Origin: an uncultured Bacillota bacterium
Lineage (GTDB): Bacteria; Bacillota_I; Bacilli_A; RF39; UBA660
NCBI GenBank assembly: GCA_947179265.1
Contig: CAMXBB010000098.1
Location: 1-5,710, forward strand
DNA length: 5,710 bases
Direction: 5' to 3'
The notes under the pieces: generated by a model
What the model saw: the letters and a program-made list of their open reading frames with translations, nothing else
The model's database searches: none
What the model was told of the DNA's origin: nothing
Shown here: positions 1 to 5,197 of the stretch, one piece after another
How the letters are laid out: every line of letters starts with the position of its first letter
Numbering within the stretch: the stretch's first letter is position 1
Made by a program: the position numbers and the translations under genes

Positions 1-1010
1 ACGTTATCAATATTAGTTGTGGTACTAATGGTTTAAGATTTAATATAAGTACCTTAAAAGGTTATTTAGCAACCTTATTTGGAATATCACTTAGTAATCA
101 TCCAATTCAAGTTCTAGAAGATTTAAATCATAAAGTGGATAATAGTGGTATTCAGGTATTCCTAAATCGCAGTAAATCAATGAAATATTTGTTTAAAGCC
201 AGTACACTTGGAGCAACTAAAGTAACAAAAAAAGAAAAAAATCTATTTAAATTAAAGATGCAAAAAGTATTAGCTTTATTTGTTGATTTATTACAAGACG
301 AAGAGAAGTATTCTAAAGTTGAACATCCATTAATAACTACAGATTCACTAAATTTCTTTGTAGCTTATAGTATATTTGAACAAGCAAAGAAATGGGAACG
401 TTGGAATGATAAAGCCAAAGTTAGCAAATATCAAATCTTTTTACTTAAGTACTTGAATGCCAATCCTCATCTTATCGAAAGTAACTATTCTATTGGTAAT
501 AAACGAATAAGTCATATCTATGAATATATCTTTGGAAAGAAAAAGGAAGTAAAAAAAGAAGAAAATGATACTATTGAAAGATATGATTATACTTTCTTAG
601 AAAGTGAAAATACAAAAGAAATGTTTACCCATATTCAAAGATTGGGTAATAGTGACGAGAACGATGATGATTTGAAAGAATATTTTCAAAGAAAAATTGC
701 CTTATATCAAAGTATCAATTATCTTAAAATAAAGGTTGGAGTAGAATCATTTAATGGCTATATTGGATTTGTATTACCCAATGGCTATGTTATCTTAGAT
801 AAATTATTTGAAAGTTTAGAAACAGGGAAGATTGCTAAAGATAATGCTATTTATGTAATAAAAGAGAGTGATTTTGAAGTTGCTACGAGAACTAGTAAGA
901 CTAAGATGATGGAAGCTATAGCTTTAGGTGAGATTGAAGCTGAAAGGATTATTCATTCTGGTAATTATGAGGAAAGAGTAAGAAAGTATTTACTAATTGA
1001 TAACAATTAA
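1..1010 (+). CDS. Unrecognised cytoplasmic protein, 5' end outside window
   Basis: I do not recognise this protein. The reading frame is open from base 3 to the TAA at 1008-1010, giving 335 visible residues. A GTG at 135 could be taken as a start, but the frame continues upstream without a stop to the window edge and no Shine-Dalgarno sequence precedes it, so the real start is probably earlier. There is no signal peptide or membrane segment in the visible part. The first two thirds look helical, with a Lys/Glu-rich charged linker at about bases 535-570. The C-terminal third (about bases 715-1005) has a more mixed, beta-like stretch followed by an Ala/Glu/Arg-rich helical end. It is convergent with rnjA and shares its terminator, so it is not part of the sporulation operon. 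No function can be assigned. Confidence 0.8.
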   Translation, partial: VINISCGTNGLRFNISTLKGYLATLFGISLSNHPIQVLEDLNHKVDNSGIQVFLNRSKSMKYLFKASTLGATKVTKKEKNLFKLKMQKVLALFVDLLQDEEKYSKVEHPLITTDSLNFFVAYSIFEQAKKWERWNDKAKVSKYQIFLLKYLNANPHLIESNYSIGNKRISHIYEYIFGKKKEVKKEENDTIERYDYTFLESENTKEMFTHIQRLGNSDENDDDLKEYFQRKIALYQSINYLKIKVGVESFNGYIGFVLPNGYVILDKLFESLETGKIAKDNAIYVIKESDFEVATRTSKTKMMEAIALGEIEAERIIHSGNYEERVRKYLLIDNN

Positions 1011-1037
1011 AAACAAACACAAAAGTGTTTGTTTTTT
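1009..1037. terminator. Bidirectional intrinsic terminator between convergent genes
   Basis: A perfect 12-bp inverted repeat (1009-1020 with 1025-1036) encloses an AAAA loop. The plus-strand product ends in a run of T at 1032-1037. On the minus strand the A-run at 1009-1013 becomes the T-tract. The hairpin begins within the stop codon of the upstream plus-strand gene and overlaps the TAA stop codon of rnjA (1036-1038), so it can serve both genes. The inner part contains four G-C pairs and the rest is A-T. Confidence 0.85.
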
Positions 1038-2715
1038 AGTTATTCTTTTTATTAACTTCCATAATTACTGGTAAAATCATAGGTCTTCTTCCAGTTTTTT
1101 CATTTATAAACATATTAAGTTCTAGTATAATTTGATTCTTTAAATCGATTATATTATATTTTCCTTGAAGACATCTATTAACAATTTCAGTTACTTTATT
1201 TTCAATTTCATGAATTAGATCAGCATTTTCATTAACAAGTACAAATCCACGAGTTGTTATATTAGGTTTAATAAGTAGGGAATGCGTATTAGCATCAATA
1301 TTTAATATACTTACTAAAACACCATCTTTACTCATAAGTTTACGATCTTTAATTACTACTGAACCGATATCTCCGATACGAGAACCATCTACATAGACAT
1401 CTCCAGCATGGATATGTTTTCCTCTAGAAATTCCATTATTATCCATAATAACAGAATCACCATTTTTACAGATAAAGATATGATCTTCAGGAATATCACA
1501 TTGTTTAGCTAAATCTCCATGTTTCTTAAGCATTCGATATTCACCATGTATTGGCATTAAATATTCTGGTTTAATAAGTCTTATCATCCATTTTAATTCT
1601 TCAGCTTTAGCATGTCCTGAAGTATGAATATCTGATAGTTCAGAATTTGTAAATACTTTAACACCTTTAAGATATAGTTTATTGATAATTCGATTTATTC
1701 CTGCTGAATTACCAGGTATTGGGTTAGATGAGAATACGATAATATCATCTGGCATCAATTGCACTTGTTTATGAGTACCATTGGCGATTCTCGATAATGC
1801 TGCTAAAGGTTCTCCCTGAGATCCTGTACATAATATACATATTTCTGATTTTTTTAAATCTTTAGCGGCATTAGTATCAATAAATATTGATGCATCCTTT
1901 ATAAGTCCATTCTTTATAGCGATATCTTTAGCATTTTCCATACTACGACCAAAAGTAATTATCTTACGATTATTCTCTCTACATGTTTCTACGATATGTT
2001 TAATACGATAGATATTAGATGCAAATGTTGCAAGAATAATTCTATTGGTTTGGGCTTTTGCAAATACATCACCTAAAGCTTCATCAACGATAGCTTCACT
2101 AGCAGAAAATCCAGGTGATAGGGCATTAGTACTTTCTGATAGTAATAACTTAACACCTTTTTCACCTAAAGCAGCCATCTTATGAATATTAGCCATTGGG
2201 CCGATTGGAGTTAAATCGAATTTAAAGTCTCCAGTATGAACTATCGTGCCATTTGGTGTATGTACTACAATAGCATATGAATCGGGAATAGAGTGTGTTG
2301 TATTGATAAATTCAACTGTAATATTTTTAAATTTTATAACAGTATCTTTATCGTATACACTCAAGTTCTCATAATTCATATTTCTATCTATTAATTTCTT
2401 TTTAATTAAGTCTGATGCAATTTGTGATGCATATATAACTGGTATAGATACATTTTGTAATAAAAATGTTATACCTCCGATATGGTCTTCATGACCATGA
2501 GTAATTATTAAAGCTTTAATCTTATCTTCATTTTGTTTTAAATAAGTTACATCTTGAATTACATAGTCGATACCAAGTAATTCATCTTCAGGAAACATAA
2601 CTCCAGCATCGATAATAACAAGTTCTTTATTGTATTCAATAACATACATGTTTTTACCAACTTCGCCTAAGCCACCTAAAGCAAATACAGACGTAACTGC
2701 ATTATTTTTTTCCAT
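1036..2715 (-). CDS. rnjA: Ribonuclease J1 (metallo-beta-lactamase / beta-CASP RNase)
   Basis: This 559-residue protein matches the length and sequence pattern of RNase J1, a cytoplasmic endonuclease and 5'-3' exonuclease that drives mRNA decay and rRNA maturation in Bacillota. The N-terminal metallo-beta-lactamase domain carries the zinc ligands: HGHEDH at residues 73-78, H141 in TTHS and D163 in HTGDF. The beta-CASP domain has FGRSME at 256-260, CTGSQGEP at 296-303 and HTSGH at 364-368, with H390 in MPIHGEYRM. The C-terminal domain ends in the family signature RRPMILPVIMEV. The intact HGHEDH motif points to the catalytic J1 type rather than the degenerate J2 type. The ATG is preceded by AAGGAGG (plus-strand 2720-2726), four bases away. 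The gene is monocistronic here: it has its own promoter and terminator, converges with an unknown gene and diverges from the sporulation cluster. Confidence 0.97.
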   Translation of the reverse strand: MEKNNAVTSVFALGGLGEVGKNMYVIEYNKELVIIDAGVMFPEDELLGIDYVIQDVTYLKQNEDKIKALIITHGHEDHIGGITFLLQNVSIPVIYASQIASDLIKKKLIDRNMNYENLSVYDKDTVIKFKNITVEFINTTHSIPDSYAIVVHTPNGTIVHTGDFKFDLTPIGPMANIHKMAALGEKGVKLLLSESTNALSPGFSASEAIVDEALGDVFAKAQTNRIILATFASNIYRIKHIVETCRENNRKIITFGRSMENAKDIAIKNGLIKDASIFIDTNAAKDLKKSEICILCTGSQGEPLAALSRIANGTHKQVQLMPDDIIVFSSNPIPGNSAGINRIINKLYLKGVKVFTNSELSDIHTSGHAKAEELKWMIRLIKPEYLMPIHGEYRMLKKHGDLAKQCDIPEDHIFICKNGDSVIMDNNGISRGKHIHAGDVYVDGSRIGDIGSVVIKDRKLMSKDGVLVSILNIDANTHSLLIKPNITTRGFVLVNENADLIHEIENKVTEIVNRCLQGKYNIIDLKNQIILELNMFINEKTGRRPMILPVIMEVNKKNN

Positions 2716-2729
2716 ATTTCCTCCTTAAA

Positions 2730-2764
2730 TAATAAGTATATATAAAGCTCTCAGGTACTTATTA
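2730..2764. repeat. 9-bp inverted repeat across the rnjA start-of-transcription region
   Basis: TAATAAGTA at 2730-2738 is matched perfectly by TACTTATTA at 2756-2764, with 17 bases between the arms. It lies between the rnjA -10 element, which it touches at 2764, and the rnjA Shine-Dalgarno sequence. It could be an operator straddling the transcription start. If transcription begins slightly upstream of the predicted site it could instead be a leader hairpin in the rnjA mRNA. The arms are AT-rich, so chance is a real possibility. Confidence 0.4.
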
Positions 2765-2792
2765 CTATACTACAAAACGAATCTTTTGTCTA
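2764..2792 (-). promoter_or_regulatory. Housekeeping (sigma-A type) promoter for rnjA
   Basis: Read on the minus strand, a -35 element TAGACA (2787-2792) and a -10 element TATAGT (2764-2769) are separated by exactly 17 bases. Each hexamer matches the sigma-A consensus at five of six positions. Transcription would begin near 2757, leaving a leader of roughly 40 bases before the rnjA ATG. A short inverted repeat, ACAAAA/TTTTGT (2772-2777 and 2784-2789), sits in the spacer and overlaps the -35, but may be fortuitous. Confidence 0.7.
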
Positions 2793-2807
2793 CTATATAC
2801 AGGTCTT

Positions 2808-2833
2808 TTGACACATGAATTAATACCTATAAT
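2808..2833 (+). promoter_or_regulatory. Consensus -35 and -10 hexamers with 14-base spacer, upstream of spoIIAA-like gene
   Basis: A perfect TTGACA (2808-2813) and a perfect TATAAT (2828-2833) face the sporulation cluster, but only 14 bases separate them instead of about 17. A promoter with this spacing would be weak unless a regulator helps. Predicted transcription would begin near 2840, next to the Spo0A box. TTTGACA at 2807-2813 also matches the reverse of a Spo0A box at six of seven positions. I see no convincing sigma-H promoter, the type that drives spoIIA in Bacillus subtilis. Confidence 0.35.
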
Positions 2834-2842
2834 GGAGAGTCT

Positions 2843-2849
2843 TGTCGAA
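2843..2849 (+). promoter_or_regulatory. Spo0A binding box (TGTCGAA)
   Basis: The seven bases match the Spo0A box consensus TGTCGAA exactly. They lie 51 bases before the start codon of the spoIIAA-like gene, in the only intergenic region that could hold its promoter. Spo0A~P controls the spoIIA operon in known spore-formers, so position and gene agree. Whether it activates or represses depends on which promoter is used. The TATAAT at 2828-2833 would put the box just after the start site, whereas TAAAAT at 2861-2866 would put the box near the -35 position, as in Spo0A-activated sigma-A promoters. Confidence 0.55.
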
Positions 2850-2900
2850 TATATTTAATGTAAAATTAATACTTGTTATAACTGTTTTGGGTGATAAATT

Positions 2901-3206
2901 ATGTTGAAGATAAGTATCGAATATCGTAAGAGAATTTTATTTTGTAGATTAAAAGGTGATTTAAATGTTAACACTTCACCTAAGCTATTAGAATATATTG
3001 AACCAATAATCGAAAAAACAAAAATAAAATATATTGTATTAAATATTAGTGAAGTATCAAATATCGATGATGTTGGTGAAGAGACGCTATTAAATGTTAA
3101 GAAAGAGATAAAATCAAATAAGGGCAAATTACTTATATTAAATAAGAATAATAATCTCCTAAATACAAAATTAGTGGCTTTAGATATCTTAAGTGTCAAT
3201 GGATGA
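2901..3206 (+). CDS. spoIIAA: SpoIIAA-like STAS-domain protein with Asp at the phosphorylation site
   Basis: This small cytoplasmic protein (101 residues) has the STAS fold pattern of anti-anti-sigma factors. There is an N-terminal beta pair ending in RLKGDLN (16-22), helix 1, the strand IVLNISEVSNID (45-56), and the loop and helix that follow. In SpoIIAA of Bacillus subtilis the corresponding MDSSG loop carries Ser58, the residue phosphorylated by SpoIIAB. Here the aligned sequence is I55-D56-D57-V58-G59, so the phosphoacceptor is Asp (codon GAT, 3069-3071) and the next Ser is Val. The protein is about 16 residues shorter than the Bacillus one at the C-terminus. The start ATG follows GGGTGAT (2889-2895) by five bases, and an in-frame TAA lies at 2895-2897. 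The gene overlaps the sigma gene by 14 bases. No spoIIAB follows. I am confident it is an STAS protein of the spoIIAA position; its mode of action is uncertain. Confidence 0.8.
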   Translation: MLKISIEYRKRILFCRLKGDLNVNTSPKLLEYIEPIIEKTKIKYIVLNISEVSNIDDVGEETLLNVKKEIKSNKGKLLILNKNNNLLNTKLVALDILSVNG

Positions 3207-3813
3207 GATAATACTCCAGTACGCTAATTTAGTAAGAAGTATTGCAAAGAAATTTTACAATGTTGATAAAGAAGATCTATTTCAAGCCGGTTGTTTGGGA
3301 CTAATAAAGGCATATAATAACTATCGAGATAGCAGTGTCCCTTTTCATAGTTATGCTTATAAATATATTTTTGGAGAGATGTATGAATTATCTGTTAAAA
3401 GTAGAGATATAAAGTTAAATAAGCATTATTTAAAATTATACAAACTTATTAATGAAGCTCGTAATACTCTTTCTTTAAAATTATCGCGGTCGGTTAGCTT
3501 AGCTGATATTAGTTCATATTTAGATATAGACATTAAAGAGTTAGAATATGCGGTTATTTTAACTGAAGATATGTTGAGTTTGGATGATGAATATGAAAAT
3601 ATCCAAGTTGGTGTGAATGGTATTAATGATGATTTAATTCTATTAAGTGAATCTTTAGATTCACTAGACTCATTATCATCTGCAGTAATTAAATATCGAT
3701 ACCTATTTGATTTAACTCAAGGTGAGGTAGGTAAGCTACTCGGATTATCTCAAGTAAAGGTATCAAGAATCGAATCATCAAGTAAACAAAAAATTCTCGA
3801 ATATATTCAATAA
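3193..3813 (+). CDS. sigF: Sporulation sigma factor of the SigF/SigG family, N-terminally short
   Basis: This is a 206-residue sigma-70 family factor expected to direct RNA polymerase to forespore genes. Region 2 covers about residues 12-72 and contains DLFQAGCLGLIKAY (28-41), FHSYA (51-55) and GEM (61-63). Region 3 is about 80-128. Region 4 is about 155-206, with the helix-turn-helix TQGEVGKLLGLSQVKVSR at 175-192, very close to SQVQVSR of Bacillus SigF. SigF and SigG are normally about 255-260 residues. The missing part is mainly the N-terminal segment before region 2.1. It cannot be recovered by an earlier start, since an in-frame TAA lies at 3190-3192 just before the GTG. An ATG at 3199 is an alternative start. 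No Shine-Dalgarno sequence is visible, so translation is probably coupled to the overlapping spoIIAA-like gene. Position after spoIIAA favours SigF over SigG, but sequence alone does not fully separate them. Confidence 0.85.
   Translation: MSMDEIILQYANLVRSIAKKFYNVDKEDLFQAGCLGLIKAYNNYRDSSVPFHSYAYKYIFGEMYELSVKSRDIKLNKHYLKLYKLINEARNTLSLKLSRSVSLADISSYLDIDIKELEYAVILTEDMLSLDDEYENIQVGVNGINDDLILLSESLDSLDSLSSAVIKYRYLFDLTQGEVGKLLGLSQVKVSRIESSSKQKILEYIQ
3646..3665 (+). repeat. Perfect 8-bp hairpin inside the sigma gene
   Basis: AGTGAATC (3646-3653) and GATTCACT (3658-3665) are exact inverse complements around a TTTA loop. They lie in the codons for the Ser/Leu/Asp-rich linker (SESLDSL) between regions 3 and 4. 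No T-run follows, so it is not a terminator. It may be a side effect of repeated Ser-Leu-Asp codons or an mRNA structure. Confidence 0.5.
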
Positions 3814-3828
3814 AAAATCTCCATAATA
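3798..3828 (+). promoter_or_regulatory. Sigma-G (forespore) type promoter for spoVACDE
   Basis: CGAATA at 3798-3803 and CATAATA at 3822-3828 are separated by 18 bases. They resemble the published sigma-G pattern TGAATA / CATACTA with 17-18 bases between, with one mismatch in each element. The GG that marks sigma-F -10 elements is absent. Transcription would begin about 3833-3837, right at the spoVAC Shine-Dalgarno sequence, giving a very short leader. In Bacillus subtilis the spoVA operon is a sigma-G target, which agrees. The -35 lies inside the last codons of the sigma gene. AT-rich sequence raises the chance of a false match. Confidence 0.5.
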
Positions 3829-3844
3829 TAAATGGAGGTTTTTT
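3812..3844 (+). terminator. Terminator-like hairpin that buries the spoVAC ribosome binding site
   Basis: Bases 3812-3824 pair with 3832-3844 to form a 13-bp stem with one G-T (G-U in RNA) pair, around a 7-base loop. The stem core CTCCAT/ATGGAG is followed by an unbroken run of seven T at 3839-3845, as in an intrinsic terminator. The 3' arm contains GGAGG (3834-3838), the only Shine-Dalgarno sequence for the GTG start of spoVAC at 3846. The structure begins in the stop codon of the sigma gene. It should both reduce readthrough from the sigma gene and block spoVAC translation on any readthrough mRNA. Confidence 0.75.
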
Positions 3845-3845
3845 T

Positions 3846-4247
3846 GTGAACTATAATGAAATTGTAAAAAGATTAACGCCAAAAGAAAAAAGAATGGAAA
3901 ATGCAGTAAAAGCTTTTATAGCTGGAGGAGTTATGGGTGCAGCATCGGAAATTTTGGTATCAACATTTGGTATTGATACGATGTATATCTTCTGGATTGT
4001 CTTAGCTTCTCTCTTAACAGGAATGGGTATCGCTGATACGATTGTTGATTTCTTGAGAATGGGAGTTATTATTCCAATTACTGGATTTGCTCATTCGATG
4101 ACTGCCTCAGCTCTTGAATATCGTGAAGAGGGACTTATTACAGGAATAGGAGCTAATTTTATGAAATTAGCTGGTAGTGTAATTCTATATGGAATGATTT
4201 CCGCATTTATTCTTGTATTGTTAAGGAGGCTTTTATGGTTACTGTAA
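3846..4247 (+). CDS. spoVAC: Stage V sporulation protein AC, dipicolinic acid channel membrane subunit
   Basis: SpoVAC is an inner forespore membrane protein needed for uptake of Ca-dipicolinic acid during sporulation and for its release at germination; in Bacillus it acts as a mechanosensitive channel. This 133-residue protein is slightly shorter than the Bacillus homologue (about 150). It has a short charged cytoplasmic N-terminus, hydrophobic segments at about 22-41, 46-66 and 107-127, and a conserved loop PITGFAHSMTASALE at 77-91 followed by EGLITGIGANFMKLAG at 95-110. This loop and the second membrane segment (LLTGMGIADTI) are the strongest identity marks. The start is GTG, chosen because GGAGG (3834-3838) lies seven bases upstream with no better alternative. 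It overlaps spoVAD by 13 bases, so the two are translationally linked. It is probably expressed from the forespore promoter just upstream. Confidence 0.95.
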   Translation: MNYNEIVKRLTPKEKRMENAVKAFIAGGVMGAASEILVSTFGIDTMYIFWIVLASLLTGMGIADTIVDFLRMGVIIPITGFAHSMTASALEYREEGLITGIGANFMKLAGSVILYGMISAFILVLLRRLLWLL

Positions 4248-5197
4248 AATATAATAATGTTTATTTAAATGATTATTTTTCAATTGCATCTAAGGATGAA
4301 GAGCAAGGTAAGATTAAGAATGCCAATATGTATATCAAAGATTATTACTATGGTGAAAAAACAGCCGAAAAAGCAGAAGGAAAAATGCAAAGAACAGCAC
4401 TTAGTAATATCAAAGATAAAGCGAGTATTGATGTTGTAATCGGTGGAGATTTATCAAATCAATTAGGTATTATGAATAATACTTTAAAGGAATTTAATAC
4501 ATCATTTTTAGGAGTATATAGCGCATGTGCTACATTTATCGAATCAATGATTATTGGGTCTAATATGATTGCATCTAAGGCAATCAAATCAGCTGGTATT
4601 TTAACAAGTTCGCATATTTTATCTAGTGAAAGACAATTTCGTTTTCCTAATGAATATGGTTCATTAAAATCATGTTATACAACTGTTACGATAACTGCAT
4701 CAACTTCAGCTTTAATATCTAATAAAGCTAGTAATATAAAAATTGTATCTTCTACTATTGGAAGTGTAGTTGATTATAATGTTACCGATGTTGCTAATAT
4801 GGGAGCAATAATGGCTCCTGCAGCAGCAAAAGTGATATATAACCATCTATATAATAGTGGTAAACAAATCGATGATTATGATGTTATATTAACTGGGGAT
4901 TTGGGAACTTTAGGATTAGAATTACTATCAGTTATTTTAAAGGAAGAATATGGTATAAAAAATGACGATAAGCTAATGGATGCTGGTGCATCTATATATC
5001 ATAATAATCAAGATAAGTATATGGGAGGTAGTGGTCCTTCAGTAATTCCTTATGTCTTCTTTAATAAGATATTAAAGAGTAGTAAATATAAGAAAATATT
5101 ATTAGTAGGTACAGGAGCATTACATAATCCAACTTTAGTAAATCAACATAATTCAATACCGAGCATTGCTCATGCTATAGAAATAGAGGTGGAATAA
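4235..5197 (+). CDS. spoVAD: Stage V sporulation protein AD, dipicolinic acid binding subunit
   Basis: SpoVAD is a soluble protein of thiolase-like fold that binds dipicolinic acid and works with SpoVAC and SpoVAE at the inner forespore membrane. The 320 residues cover almost the full Bacillus length (338). Conserved blocks are IGGDLSNQ (69-76), YSACAT with C98 at the thiolase-type cysteine position (95-100), SSERQFRFPNEYG (130-142), MGAIMAPAAAKV (189-200), ILTGDLGTLG (218-227), MGGSG (263-267) and the C-terminal TGALHNPT and SIPSIAH (308-314). The N-terminal 50 residues are divergent and somewhat short. After GGSG the usual Cys-rich CACSA stretch of Bacillus is replaced by PSVIP. AAGGAGG (4223-4229) lies five bases before the ATG, within the end of spoVAC. 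The stop codon shares one base with the spoVAE start. Confidence 0.96.
   Translation: MVTVKYNNVYLNDYFSIASKDEEQGKIKNANMYIKDYYYGEKTAEKAEGKMQRTALSNIKDKASIDVVIGGDLSNQLGIMNNTLKEFNTSFLGVYSACATFIESMIIGSNMIASKAIKSAGILTSSHILSSERQFRFPNEYGSLKSCYTTVTITASTSALISNKASNIKIVSSTIGSVVDYNVTDVANMGAIMAPAAAKVIYNHLYNSGKQIDDYDVILTGDLGTLGLELLSVILKEEYGIKNDDKLMDAGASIYHNNQDKYMGGSGPSVIPYVFFNKILKSSKYKKILLVGTGALHNPTLVNQHNSIPSIAHAIEIEVE

Noticed and set aside
135..137. GTG as start of the first gene
   Set aside because: The same frame is open upstream to base 3 with no stop, and no Shine-Dalgarno sequence precedes the GTG.
2844..2850. Sigma-H -10 element (GTCGAAT) upstream of the spoIIAA-like gene
   Set aside because: It matches RnnGAAT only because it overlaps the Spo0A box. 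No AGGA-type -35 lies 11-12 bases upstream.
2876..3199. Minus-strand open frame of 107 codons opposite the spoIIAA-like gene
   Set aside because: It is the antisense shadow of a well-supported STAS gene. Its Phe/Ser/Ile-rich product reflects complementing Lys/Glu/Asn codons, and it resembles no family.
3204..3206. TGA read as tryptophan (Mollicutes code), extending the STAS protein
   Set aside because: Readthrough would add only seven residues, no other gene has internal TGA, and Trp is encoded by TGG throughout. The standard code explains everything.
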